Below are positions 52,865 to 62,063 of a stretch of DNA of 64,000 nt, one piece after another. The translations under genes and the position numbers were made by a program. Below the pieces are notes generated by a model that was not told where the DNA came from, ran no database searches, and saw nothing but the letters and a program-made list of their open reading frames with translations. Origin of the DNA: Oscillospiraceae bacterium (lineage in GTDB: Bacteria; Bacillota; Clostridia; Oscillospirales; Ruminococcaceae); the NCBI GenBank assembly GCA_004555865.1, contig SFJO01000006.1, positions 1 to 64,000 on the forward strand. The letters are read 5' to 3'. How positions within the stretch are numbered: the stretch's first letter is position 1; every line of letters starts with the position of its first letter.

Positions 52865-53929
52865 ATGGCAGACGTCAGCACCTTCAACGGCAAAACGCTT
52901 ATGATTACCGGCGGCACCGGTTCGTTCGGTTCCACCGTGCTCAAACATTTTCTGGATTCCGACCTGAAAGAGATCCGCATTTTCTCCCGCGATGAAAAAA
53001 AACAGGACGATATGCGCCATGAGCTGCAGGCCAAGCACCCGGAACAGGCCGGCAAGGTCAAGTTCTACATCGGCGACGTGCGCAACCCGCAGTCCATCCG
53101 GGATGCAATGCCCGGCGTGGACTACATCTTCCATGCCGCCGCATTGAAGCAGGTTCCTTCCTGCGAGTTTTTCCCCATGCAGGCGGTGCAGACCAACATC
53201 ATCGGCACCGACAACGTGCTGCACGCCGCCATTGACGCCGGGGTTAAGCGGGTCGTCTGCCTGTCCACCGACAAGGCCGCCTACCCCATCAACGCCATGG
53301 GCATTTCCAAGGCCATGATGGAGCACGTGATCTACGCCAACGCCCGTGTGGCCGCGGAGCGGGGCGGCACCACCATCTGCTGCACCCGGTACGGCAACGT
53401 TATGTGCAGCCGCGGCAGCGTGATTCCCCTGTTTATTGACCAGATCAAGTCCGGCAAGCCCATCACCATCACCGACCCGAACATGACCCGCTTTCTGATG
53501 AACCTGGATGAGGCGGTGGATCTGGTCATGTTCGCGTTCCAGCACGCCAACCCCGGCGACCTGTTCATTCAGAAGGCGGATGCCTCCACCATCGGCGATC
53601 TGGCCAAGGCGGTGCAGAAGCTGTTCGGCGACACCGGCACCCACATCATCGGCACCCGCCACGGCGAGAAGCTGTATGAAACCCTGATGACCCGCGAAGA
53701 GCGGCTGCGCAGTGAGGACATGGGCCACTACTTCCGCGTCGCGGCCGACAGCCGCGACCTGAACTACGACAAGTTCGTAGTAAAGGGCGAGGTGAAAACC
53801 ATGGCCGACGAAAGCTACACCAGCCACAACACCACCCAGCTGGATGTGGACGGCACCGTGCAGAAGATTCTCACCACCGACTACGTGCAGGAAGAGCTGA
53901 AGAAGCTGGAAGCCGAGCGGAACCGGTAA
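52865..53929 (+). CDS. capE: UDP-GlcNAc 4,6-dehydratase/5-epimerase, CapE/FnlA-type
   Basis: 354-residue extended SDR enzyme, first of three steps from UDP-GlcNAc to UDP-N-acetyl-L-fucosamine. NAD(P) loop GGTGSFG (16-22); Thr135-Asp136-Lys137 follow, and the MxxxK motif has Met145 where most SDRs have Tyr, with Lys149. This Met-for-Tyr change is as I recall for S. aureus CapE. AAGGGGG precedes the ATG. capF and capG follow directly, fixing the pathway. Confidence 0.88.
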   Translation: MADVSTFNGKTLMITGGTGSFGSTVLKHFLDSDLKEIRIFSRDEKKQDDMRHELQAKHPEQAGKVKFYIGDVRNPQSIRDAMPGVDYIFHAAALKQVPSCEFFPMQAVQTNIIGTDNVLHAAIDAGVKRVVCLSTDKAAYPINAMGISKAMMEHVIYANARVAAERGGTTICCTRYGNVMCSRGSVIPLFIDQIKSGKPITITDPNMTRFLMNLDEAVDLVMFAFQHANPGDLFIQKADASTIGDLAKAVQKLFGDTGTHIIGTRHGEKLYETLMTREERLRSEDMGHYFRVAADSRDLNYDKFVVKGEVKTMADESYTSHNTTQLDVDGTVQKILTTDYVQEELKKLEAERNR

Positions 53930-53952
53930 GCGTTCGCCGCAGGAGGCAGATC

Positions 53953-55086
53953 ATGGAAAAGAACTCCCCCATTCTCATCACCGGCGCAGGCGGTTTTGTG
54001 GGCAAAAATCTGGTGGCCACCCTGCGCACGGCGGGCTATACCGACCTGATGCTTTTTGAAAAGGATGACACTCCCGAAACTCTGGCGGACTACTGCCGCC
54101 GGGCGGCGTTTGTGGTGCATCTTGCCGGCATCAACCGCCCCACCGACCCCTCTGAGTTTTATACGGGCAATGCCGGCCTGACGGATACGCTGCTGGCCAA
54201 TCTGGAAGCCGCCGGAAATACCGCCCCGGTGCTGGTTACCTCCAGCACGCAGGCCGAGCTGGACAACGACTACGGCAAGAGCAAGCGGCAGGCAGAAGAG
54301 GCCATTTTTGCCCATCGCCGCCGCACGGGCGCAACGGTATATGTGTTCCGTATGCCCGGCGTGTTCGGCAAATGGTGCCGCCCCAACTACAACAGCGTTG
54401 TGGCCACCTTCTGCCACAATGTGGCCCATGGTCTGCCCATTCAGGTGCGGGATTCGGCGTTTTCTCTGCCGCTGGTCTACATTGACGACGTGGTGGCCTG
54501 CATTCTGGCCGCCTTTGACGGCGACGTGATGATGGACCGCTCGGCCACCCCCATCTGCCATATGCATCCCATCCACGAGGTTACGCTGGGCCGCCTGGCC
54601 GAGCTGATTCAGGGCTTCGCCGCCGGGCGCACCAGCCTGGCCGTGCCTGACCTGGCCCCCGGAAGCTTTGAAAAAAAGCTCTATTCCACCTACCTTTCCT
54701 ATCTGCCCTCCGACCAGTTCAGCTATCCGCTGGAAATGCACACGGACAATCGGGGCAGCTTTACCGAGTTTCTCCGCAGCCCGGAGCGGGGTCAGGTGAG
54801 CATCAACATCTCCCACCCCGGCATCGTGAAGGGCAACCACTGGCACCACACCAAAAATGAAAAGTTTTTGGTGGTAAAGGGCGAAGGCGTCATCCGCTTC
54901 CGCAATATTTTCTCCAAGGAAGTCATCGAATACCATGTCTCCGGTGACAAGCTGGAGGTGGTGGACATCCCCTGCGGCTACACCCACAACATTGAAAACG
55001 TTGGCACCGAAGACATGGTTACGGTCATGTGGGCCAACGAAGCCTTCGACCCGGACCATCCGGACACCTTCTTTGAACCGGTGTGA
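53953..55086 (+). CDS. capF: bifunctional SDR-cupin reductase CapF/FnlB/WbjC
   Basis: 377 residues. The N-terminal SDR domain (GAGGFVGKN at 11-19) reduces the 4-keto sugar; the C-terminal cupin (from about residue 245; NHWHHTKNEKF metal site) epimerises at C3. This two-domain layout is specific to CapF-type enzymes of the UDP-L-FucNAc pathway. It lies 23 bases after capE with GGAGG upstream. Confidence 0.9.
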   Translation: MEKNSPILITGAGGFVGKNLVATLRTAGYTDLMLFEKDDTPETLADYCRRAAFVVHLAGINRPTDPSEFYTGNAGLTDTLLANLEAAGNTAPVLVTSSTQAELDNDYGKSKRQAEEAIFAHRRRTGATVYVFRMPGVFGKWCRPNYNSVVATFCHNVAHGLPIQVRDSAFSLPLVYIDDVVACILAAFDGDVMMDRSATPICHMHPIHEVTLGRLAELIQGFAAGRTSLAVPDLAPGSFEKKLYSTYLSYLPSDQFSYPLEMHTDNRGSFTEFLRSPERGQVSINISHPGIVKGNHWHHTKNEKFLVVKGEGVIRFRNIFSKEVIEYHVSGDKLEVVDIPCGYTHNIENVGTEDMVTVMWANEAFDPDHPDTFFEPV

Positions 55087-55099
55087 GAGGAGAACATTC

Positions 55100-56275
55100 A
55101 TGGCTGATTACAGCAACATTTCTTTTAGGAACAACGGCAAGCTGAAGCTGCTGATCATCGTGGGCACCCGCCCGGAGATCATCCGTTTGGCGGCCGTCAT
55201 CAACAAGACCCGGAAGTACTTTGACGTCATTCTGGCCCATACCGGTCAGAACTATGATTACAACCTGAACGGCGTGTTCTTCCACGACCTGCAGCTGGCT
55301 GACCCCGAAGTGTATATGAACGCCGTAGGGGCCGATCTGGGCGAAACCATGGGCAACATCATCGCCGAGAGCTACAAGCTGATGGCGGCCATCCGGCCGG
55401 ATGCCGTGCTGGTGCTGGGCGATACCAACAGCTGCCTGTCCGTCATCGGTGCAAAGCGGCTGCACATTCCCATCTTCCACATGGAAGCCGGCAACCGCTG
55501 CAAGGATGAGTGCCTGCCGGAAGAAACCAACCGCCGCATCGTGGACATCATTTCCGATGTGAACATGGCCTATTCCGAACACGCCCGCCGCTATCTGGCA
55601 GACACCGGCCTGCCCAAGGAGCGTACCTACGTGACCGGCTCCCCGATGGCAGAAGTACTGCATCAGAATCTTGAAAAGATTGAAGCGTCCGATATCCACG
55701 CTCGTCTGGGACTGGAAAAAGGCAAGTACATCCTGCTTTCCGCCCACCGGGAGGAGAACATCGACACGGAGAAGAACTTTACTTCTCTCTTCACTGCCAT
55801 CAATAAGATGGCGGAAAAGTACGATATGCCCATCCTGTATTCCTGCCACCCGCGCAGCCGCAAGCGCCTGGAGCAGAGCGGCTTCCAGCTGGATAAGCGC
55901 GTCATTCAGCATGAGCCTCTGGGCTTCCACGACTACAACTGCTTGCAGATGAACGCTTTCTGCGTGGTGTCCGACAGCGGTACCCTGCCGGAGGAGAGCA
56001 GTTTCTTCACCAGTGTGGGCCATCCGTTCCCGGCGGTGTGCATCCGCACTTCCACCGAACGCCCCGAAGCACTGGACAAGGGCGATTTTATCCTTGCCGG
56101 GATCGACGGCGACCATCTGCTGCAAGCCGTGGACGTGGCGGTGGAGATGAACAAGAACCGAGACCTGGGCATCCCCGTGCCGGATTATGTGGACGAGAAC
56201 GTATCCGATAAAGTTGTAAAAATTATTCAGAGCTACACCGGCGTGGTCAACAAGATGGTGTGGCGCAAATACTAA
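55100..56275 (+). CDS. capG: UDP-N-acetyl-L-talosamine/fucosamine 2-epimerase CapG/FnlC/WbjD
   Basis: 391-residue enzyme of the non-hydrolysing UDP-GlcNAc 2-epimerase fold. VGTRPEIIRLAAVI at the N-terminus, MEAGNRCKDECLPEETNRR, and SAHREENID are family signatures; the third and last step, giving UDP-L-FucNAc. The start MADYSN follows GAGAGGAG, 13 bases after capF. A plain MnaA-type UDP-ManNAc epimerase is less likely given its neighbours. Confidence 0.9.
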   Translation: MADYSNISFRNNGKLKLLIIVGTRPEIIRLAAVINKTRKYFDVILAHTGQNYDYNLNGVFFHDLQLADPEVYMNAVGADLGETMGNIIAESYKLMAAIRPDAVLVLGDTNSCLSVIGAKRLHIPIFHMEAGNRCKDECLPEETNRRIVDIISDVNMAYSEHARRYLADTGLPKERTYVTGSPMAEVLHQNLEKIEASDIHARLGLEKGKYILLSAHREENIDTEKNFTSLFTAINKMAEKYDMPILYSCHPRSRKRLEQSGFQLDKRVIQHEPLGFHDYNCLQMNAFCVVSDSGTLPEESSFFTSVGHPFPAVCIRTSTERPEALDKGDFILAGIDGDHLLQAVDVAVEMNKNRDLGIPVPDYVDENVSDKVVKIIQSYTGVVNKMVWRKY

Positions 56276-56403
56276 GAGCAAACGAAAAAAGACGAAGCCG
56301 CCTATGCCAGCCGCAGGGCTTGGCCCCTGTGTTTGAAAACAGCGATGTTGCGGTTTATGCGCTGAGCGTCAGCGCCGAATAACCAAGCCGGAGAGACGAA
56401 CGG

Positions 56404-57621
56404 ATGCAGAAACGAATTTTAGTGGTGACCCAACATTACTGGCCCGAAAACTTCCGCATCAACGACATTGTGGAGGGCTTTGTGGCCGACGGCATTCAGG
56501 TGGATGTGCTGTGTGGGCTGCCCAATTACCCCAAAGGGGAATGGTTTGACGGCTACCGCTACACCGGCCCCCGCACCCAGCTGCATGAAGGCGTGTGCGT
56601 TTACCGCGCCGGGGAGATCCCCCGCAAAGGCAACAGTGGGCCGATGATTTTTCTCAATTACGTCAGCTGGCCCTTTTTCGCCCTGTTCAGCCTGTGGCGG
56701 CTGAAAGGCCCCTACGATGGCATTCTGTGCTACAACACCAGCCCCGTGCTAATGAGCCTGCCCGCCTTGGTGTACGGCAAGCGCCATCACATCCCGGTTA
56801 CCAATTATGTGCTGGACATCTGGCCGGAAAACCTTTACTCGGTTCTCCCGGTGAAAAGCGCGTTCTGGCGCGGCATTGCCCACCGGGTCAGCGACTGGCA
56901 CTACCGCCGGGCCGACCGGCTCATTGCCATGAGCGAGGGGCTGCGCCAGCGCCTGGTGGAGCGCACCGGCAAGCCGGGTGCACAGGTTGCCGTGATTCCT
57001 CAATACTGTGAAGATTTTTACGCCATTCCCCAGCCAGACGAAGCCCTGAACGCCCAATTTGCGGGCCGGTTCAATCTGGTGTTTACCGGCAATTTCAGCC
57101 CGGCGCAAAGCCTGGAAACGGTCATCCGTGCCGCCGTGCAGGCCCACCGCCAGGGAGCGGATCGGCTGCACCTGCTTCTGGTTGGGGACGGCATGAGCCG
57201 CCCGGCGCTGGAAACTTTGGTGGACGAGCTGAACGCCCGGGACGTGGTCACCTTTTACGGCAGCGTGCCGCCCACCCGCATCCCCGCCTTTACGGCTCTG
57301 GCGGATGCGCTGGTCGTGAGCCTTTCTGACAGCCCGGATCTGGGCCTGACCGTTCCCGCCAAGGTGGCCAGCTACATGGCTGCCGCCAAGCCCCTGCTGG
57401 CCAGTATGGACGGCGAAGGGCGGGCGGCCGTTGAGCAGGCCGGCTGCGGCTGGGCCAGCGCCGCCTGCGATGTGGATGCCCTTGCCCAGAATATGCAGGC
57501 CGCCTGTTCGGTCGGCATGGCCGAGCGAGCGGCCCTCGGCGAGCGGGCTTTCGCCTACTACCGCGCCCATTACCGTCGCCGGGAACTGCTGACCCGGCTG
57601 GAGGAATTCATTCTGGGGTAA
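56404..57621 (+). CDS. GT4 glycosyltransferase, WbuB-like
   Basis: 405-residue GT-B glycosyltransferase. The N-terminal VTQHYWPENFRINDIVEGF and YVLDIWPENL motifs match WbuB-type enzymes, reported as L-FucNAc transferases in O-antigen clusters; the C-terminal DLGLTVPAKVASYMAAAKPLLAS region is the nucleotide-sugar site. Placement after capEFG supports L-FucNAc as donor. The 128-base gap after capG has a small GCGCTGA-GCG-TCAGCGC hairpin. Confidence 0.85.
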   Translation: MQKRILVVTQHYWPENFRINDIVEGFVADGIQVDVLCGLPNYPKGEWFDGYRYTGPRTQLHEGVCVYRAGEIPRKGNSGPMIFLNYVSWPFFALFSLWRLKGPYDGILCYNTSPVLMSLPALVYGKRHHIPVTNYVLDIWPENLYSVLPVKSAFWRGIAHRVSDWHYRRADRLIAMSEGLRQRLVERTGKPGAQVAVIPQYCEDFYAIPQPDEALNAQFAGRFNLVFTGNFSPAQSLETVIRAAVQAHRQGADRLHLLLVGDGMSRPALETLVDELNARDVVTFYGSVPPTRIPAFTALADALVVSLSDSPDLGLTVPAKVASYMAAAKPLLASMDGEGRAAVEQAGCGWASAACDVDALAQNMQAACSVGMAERAALGERAFAYYRAHYRRRELLTRLEEFILG

Positions 57622-57672
57622 GTTCTGCCGGAACGGCAGCTTCTGCAGCCAGACATTTCGAGGTATTAAATT

Positions 57673-58389
57673 TTGAAAACATTGGTTCTGATCCCCTGCT
57701 ACAATGAGGAAGCCAACATCGTTCGGGTCGTTGAGCGGCTGAAATCCACCTGCCCTGACGTGGATTATCTGGTCATCAACGATTGCTCCCGTGACCGCAG
57801 CGAAGAGATCCTGCGCGAAAACGGGTACAATTACCTGACCCTTCCGGTCAACCTTGGCATCGGCGGCGGCGTACAGTGCGGGTACCGCTATGCCCGCGCC
57901 AACGGGTACGACATCACCGTTCAGATGGACGGCGATGGCCAGCACGACCCCGCTTATCTGAACAAGGTGGTCGGCCCGGTGGCCCGGGGCGAAATGGATA
58001 TGTGCATCGGCAGCCGCTTTATCACAAAAGAGGGCTTTCAGACCAGCCCCCTGCGGCGCTTCGGCATCAACGTTCTCAGTTGGCTGATTCTTCTGCTCAC
58101 CGGGCTTCGGGTGCGGGATGTGACCAGCGGCTTCCGCGCCTGCGGCAAAGAGATGACCAATTATTTTGCCGACCATTATGCCCCCGATTACCCGGAGCCG
58201 GAGGCCATTCTGGATGCGGTGCTCAACGGCTACACCGTGGGCGAGGCCCCGGTGATCATGCAGGAGCGCCAGGGCGGTGTCTCCTCCATTCACAGCTTCA
58301 AAAGCGCCTATTATATGATCAAGGTCTCCCTGTCGCTGATCGTTCACCGGCTGGGCAGCCACCCCAAAAAACGGAGGAAGAACGTATGA
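57673..58389 (+). CDS. GT2 glycosyltransferase (DPM1-like)
   Basis: 238-residue GT-A enzyme. IPCYNEEANI at the N-terminus, the DxD motif in QMDGDGQHD, and RDVTSGFRACG identify the polyprenyl-phosphate-mannose-synthase-like GT2 subgroup. It starts with TTG (MKTLVL) after GAGG; no better ATG exists. Its stop overlaps the DUF2304 gene by ATGA, a pairing commonly seen in surface-glycan clusters. Confidence 0.88.
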   Translation: MKTLVLIPCYNEEANIVRVVERLKSTCPDVDYLVINDCSRDRSEEILRENGYNYLTLPVNLGIGGGVQCGYRYARANGYDITVQMDGDGQHDPAYLNKVVGPVARGEMDMCIGSRFITKEGFQTSPLRRFGINVLSWLILLLTGLRVRDVTSGFRACGKEMTNYFADHYAPDYPEPEAILDAVLNGYTVGEAPVIMQERQGGVSSIHSFKSAYYMIKVSLSLIVHRLGSHPKKRRKNV

Positions 58390-58754
58390 CGCCGGAACTT
58401 CAACTTATTCTGCTGGCAGGGGCGGTGATCTACCTGCTGCTGATTTTCCGCCTATTGAAAATCGGCAAACTCAGCATCAAGTTCAGCCTGCTGTGGCTGG
58501 CCAGCGGGGCCGTTCTGGTTCTGTTTGCGGTGTGCCCCTATGTGGTATACGTTCTGCGGGACATTCTGGAGATCCAGATGCCCTCGAACCTGGTGTTTCT
58601 GCTTCTGTTCTGCTTTGTACTGCTGGTGCTGCTCATTCTCAGCGTGGCCGTCAGTGATTACGCCGACCGGCTCAAGCGGCTCACGCAGGAAAACGCCATG
58701 CTTGAAAAGCGCGTGCGGGAACTGGAGCACCGGCTGGACGGCCGGGATTGCTGA
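58386..58754 (+). CDS. DUF2304 membrane protein
   Basis: 122-residue protein with three hydrophobic segments (about 5-24, 31-55, 68-90) and a C-terminal coiled coil (RLKRLTQENAMLEKRVRELEHRL). This is the DUF2304 layout. Members usually sit beside GT2 enzymes and may anchor or assist them. Ribosome binding site GGAGG; coupled to the GT2 gene by ATGA. Confidence 0.85.
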   Translation: MTPELQLILLAGAVIYLLLIFRLLKIGKLSIKFSLLWLASGAVLVLFAVCPYVVYVLRDILEIQMPSNLVFLLLFCFVLLVLLILSVAVSDYADRLKRLTQENAMLEKRVRELEHRLDGRDC

Positions 58755-58850
58755 TCCGGTTTCGCCCGTTGTTTTTGCGGCCGTGCCTTTGCTGCGCCGC
58801 AGGCGGCGTGTTTGCCGCACCCCATCGCTTTGAGAGGAAGAAGAACATCC

Positions 58851-60278
58851 ATGGATTTCAATTCACTGGTCTATCTGGGCTTTTTTTGCGCCGTTGCGGC
58901 TGTAAACTACCTGCTGCCCAAGGCAGCTCGCCCCTGGCTGCTGTTGGTGGCCAGCTACGCCTTTTATCTCTATGACCCCCGCAATGCGCAGCTCGTCGCT
59001 CTGCTTCTCAGCGCCACCCTCATCACCTGGGCCTGCGGCCTGGCTCTTGAGCGGCTGACGAATCCATGGGTTCGGCGGCTTTTTTTGTGCCTGTCGTTTC
59101 TCACCTGCATGGGAGTACTTTTCTTTTACAAATACTACGACTTTTTCGGCGAAGCTCTCCTGGGCAGCTATTTTACGCCGCTGAAGCTGGCTGCTCCTTT
59201 GGGGCTTTCCTACTTCACCTTTGCCAGCCTGGGCTACGCCGTGGATCAGTACCAGGGCAAGTACCCGCCGGAGAAGAACCTCTTCCGGTATGCGCTGTTC
59301 GTGAGCTTTTTTCCTGCCATCGTCACCGGCCCCATCGAGCAGGGGGACCATCTGCTGCCCCAGCTGAAGGCCCCCCGCCCCTTTGATTACGACCGGTGTG
59401 CCGGCGGTTTGTTCCGTATGCTGTGGGGTTATGTAAAAACCATGGTGATCGCCGAGGCGGTCTCGCCCTATGTCCGGCAGGTTTATTCCCATCCGGCCGA
59501 CTATGCTGGCCCCTACCTCGCGGCGGCCGCGGTGTTGTTCAGTTTGTACCTGTATATGAACTTCTCCGGCTGCTGTGACCTGGCCATTGGCAGCGCCCGC
59601 ATTCTGGGCTACGACCTTCTGGAAAACTTTGAAAGTCCTTTCTTGTCCCCCACTTTCCGGGAGCTGTGGCGGCGCTGGCACATGAGCCTCACCGGCTGGT
59701 TCCGCCGGTATCTGTATGTTCCCCTGGGCGGCAGCCGCAAGGGGCTGTTCCGCCACTGCATGAACCTGCTGCTGGTGTTCCTGTTCAGCGGCCTGTGGCA
59801 CGGAGCCGACTGGGGCTACCTGTGGTGGGGCCTGGCCAGCGGCCTGCTCTCGGTGGCCGGGCTGTTGTTTGACAAGGCCCTCAAGCGGCCGAAGAACCCG
59901 CAGCCGCTGCCGCTGCCGCTGCGGGTTTTGCAGGTACTCCGCACGTACCTGCTGTTCAGCCTGGTGTTCGTGTTCTTCGCCTGCGCGCTCTACGGTTCTT
60001 CCCCGGCCGTGATGTTCGCCGGGATGTTCAAGGGCTGGTCCGGCGCGCTGCCTGGGCTTGCTTCTGGGTTCGTGGCCGCCGGGCTGGACGCCGCCAGCGC
60101 CCGTGTCGCGCTCATCGGGGCCGCCTTCGTGTTTGCCTGCGAGGCGCTGGGCAACGTAAGCCAATGGGTGCGCAAGCTGCCCTTCTGGGTGCGCTGGCCG
60201 CTGTACTATCTGCTGTGCCTGAGCATTCTATTCTTCGGGGCATTCGGCCAGTCCGCCTACATCTACCAGCAGTACTAA
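58851..60278 (+). CDS. MBOAT-family O-acyltransferase (AlgI/DltB-like)
   Basis: 475-residue polytopic membrane protein. MBOAT motifs: LGLSYFTFASLGYAVDQYQG, GPIEQGDHLLPQL, ELWRRWHMSLTGWFRRYLYVPLGG, and the catalytic-type LWHGADWGYLWWG with His317. MBOAT proteins move an acyl group (often acetyl) across the membrane to a glycan together with an SGNH-type partner, which is the next gene. The start MDFNSL follows GAGAGGAAG. Confidence 0.93.
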   Translation: MDFNSLVYLGFFCAVAAVNYLLPKAARPWLLLVASYAFYLYDPRNAQLVALLLSATLITWACGLALERLTNPWVRRLFLCLSFLTCMGVLFFYKYYDFFGEALLGSYFTPLKLAAPLGLSYFTFASLGYAVDQYQGKYPPEKNLFRYALFVSFFPAIVTGPIEQGDHLLPQLKAPRPFDYDRCAGGLFRMLWGYVKTMVIAEAVSPYVRQVYSHPADYAGPYLAAAAVLFSLYLYMNFSGCCDLAIGSARILGYDLLENFESPFLSPTFRELWRRWHMSLTGWFRRYLYVPLGGSRKGLFRHCMNLLLVFLFSGLWHGADWGYLWWGLASGLLSVAGLLFDKALKRPKNPQPLPLPLRVLQVLRTYLLFSLVFVFFACALYGSSPAVMFAGMFKGWSGALPGLASGFVAAGLDAASARVALIGAAFVFACEALGNVSQWVRKLPFWVRWPLYYLLCLSILFFGAFGQSAYIYQQY

Positions 60279-60291
60279 AGGAGGGTGCAAC

Positions 60292-61662
60292 ATGGAAAAC
60301 AAGCAAGCGCGCCCTCTGTGGCTGCACCGGCTGCTCACAGGCCTGCGCATTCTCTCCCGCTTTTTGCTGCTGCTGCCTATTCCGGTGTTCATGGTCTGGT
60401 TCAGCTACAATGTGGACCGCAGCGGCCTGTTTCAGGGGGACCTTGCCCCCCGTGAGGCAGCCAACCTTTTGCTGGAAGGCAAAGATGTGACCAATTTTGA
60501 GCAGATGGACGAGCGCCAGGTGGTGCGGCTCTACATTCAAAACCTCACCGAGGAGACTACCCCGGAGGTCATCGGCCTCGGCTCTTCCCGCGTGCTGCAG
60601 TTCACCCAGAACATCATCGGCAGCGGCCGCTTTTTCAACCTGGGTGTGACCGGCGCCGATATACGGGACGTGATGACCACGTTTTACCTGATGGACAAGG
60701 AGGGCCGGCTGCCCAAAACCGTTGTGTGGAGCGTGGACCCCTGGGTGCTGTACGGCGGTGAGAACTCGCTGGACAGCCGGGCCGACGCGGAATTGTATCA
60801 GGAATTTTTACAGGAGATCCTGCACATTGACACCGGCTATCAGGAGCCGGACAAGGTGGAATTGTGGAAGGCTCTGGCTGAGCCGGCGTATTTCCAGGGC
60901 AATGTGGACTACTACCTGCAAAACCGCAACGGCCAGGCGCTGGACGACAGCGGCAACGCCATTCCCTTCCAGGAAGTGACCGGCGACCCCTACAACCAGC
61001 CCACCGCCATCAAGCGGGGAGACGGCAGCATCCTCTATTCCGCAAGCTACCGCGGGCGGGATGCCGCGGAGGTTTCCGCCGATGCCATGCTGCAGCTGGG
61101 CACCTTCGACAGCCTGCACATGGAGGGCTTCACCCAGCTGGACGAGGCCCAGTGCAAGGCCGTTATGGCGTTCATCCAGTATCTGCGCAGCCGGGATGTG
61201 AACGTGATTCTGGTTCTGTCGCCCTTTTACCCCACCCTGTATCAGGAACTGTTCAACCAGTACACCTACGAAGGGCAGCACAGCGGCTTTTTCCAGGTGG
61301 AGCGCTGGCTGCGCTCCTATGCGGCCAGCGAGGACATTCCCCTGATCGGCAGCTACGACCCCTGCACCCTGATCGATCTGGAAGCCAGCCTGGCCAACTG
61401 GGACAAGCTGGCCGGAGAAGCCGGAACCAGCACGCAGGAGTTTCTGCGTGCCGATCAGTATGCCGAAACCCGCCAGCAGGCCACGGTTTACCTGAACCCC
61501 TGGCCCGACTACAATGCCTATTACGATGGTGTGCACTGCACCGGCGAGCTGCTGCACGCGTTCTTCCCCAGTGTTGACCGCATTTTGCAGCTGGCGAGCA
61601 ATGACCTGCTGCCCGACCCCACCGAAATTCTGGTGCGCACGGTGGAAAATGCAAACGGGTAA
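60292..61662 (+). CDS. SGNH-like acyltransferase partner (AlgJ/DltD-like)
   Basis: 456-residue protein with one N-terminal helix (about 17-40) and a large extracytoplasmic domain. GLGSSR (95-100) holds the candidate nucleophile Ser, FNLGVTGADI follows, and DGVH (412-415) gives the Asp-His pair, so the SGNH catalytic set appears complete. It starts 13 bases after the MBOAT gene, and likely completes O-acylation of the exported glycan. Exact substrate unknown. Confidence 0.82.
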   Translation: MENKQARPLWLHRLLTGLRILSRFLLLLPIPVFMVWFSYNVDRSGLFQGDLAPREAANLLLEGKDVTNFEQMDERQVVRLYIQNLTEETTPEVIGLGSSRVLQFTQNIIGSGRFFNLGVTGADIRDVMTTFYLMDKEGRLPKTVVWSVDPWVLYGGENSLDSRADAELYQEFLQEILHIDTGYQEPDKVELWKALAEPAYFQGNVDYYLQNRNGQALDDSGNAIPFQEVTGDPYNQPTAIKRGDGSILYSASYRGRDAAEVSADAMLQLGTFDSLHMEGFTQLDEAQCKAVMAFIQYLRSRDVNVILVLSPFYPTLYQELFNQYTYEGQHSGFFQVERWLRSYAASEDIPLIGSYDPCTLIDLEASLANWDKLAGEAGTSTQEFLRADQYAETRQQATVYLNPWPDYNAYYDGVHCTGELLHAFFPSVDRILQLASNDLLPDPTEILVRTVENANG

Positions 61663-61700
61663 CATTCCATTGAATCCAAATTCAATCCACTAAAACAACA

Positions 61701-61750
61701 GCGGGCGGATCTTCCTGAAAGAAAGATCCGCCCGCTGCATTTTATTCTTG
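61701..61750 (+). terminator. terminator of the polysaccharide cluster
   Basis: A 13-base-pair stem (61701-61713 with 61723-61735) followed by TGCATTTTATTC, about 40 bases past the SGNH gene. Confidence 0.8.
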
Positions 61751-61816
61751 CATTTGATTGATCTTAGCGCATGGCGCTTGGGCAATGGCAGCGTTTTTTC
61801 AAAAGCGCGCCGCCGC

Positions 61817-62032
61817 TCAATACCGGAACACACCCACCCGGCACGCTTCGCACAGCTCCGCCTTCATGTTCACCCGATGGCTCGCTTTAAGCGGCGTGAT
61901 TTTTACAAAGCCGGGGGCCTTGCTTGCATTCGTAAACACGCCGGGCACCTCTTCGGCAAAGCTGAATGCGCCGTCCTTGCTGGTAAACAGGTAGCCCTCC
62001 TTCATTTCTTTTCCGCAGTGGGGACATTTCAT
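61817..62032 (-). CDS. small zinc-ribbon protein
   Basis: 71-residue protein with two CxxC knuckles (CPHC at residues 3-6 and CEAC near the C-terminus), probably binding one zinc. It resembles the small PF20097-type family common in Clostridia; function unknown. The start MKCPHC follows GAGGTG. It lies 31 bases after an XRE-AbrB regulator on the same strand, so the two probably form an operon. Confidence 0.75.
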   Translation of the reverse strand: MKCPHCGKEMKEGYLFTSKDGAFSFAEEVPGVFTNASKAPGFVKITPLKASHRVNMKAELCEACRVGVFRY

Positions 62033-62063
62033 CTCAATCACCTCGTTTGCTTTTTGCCGCCGG

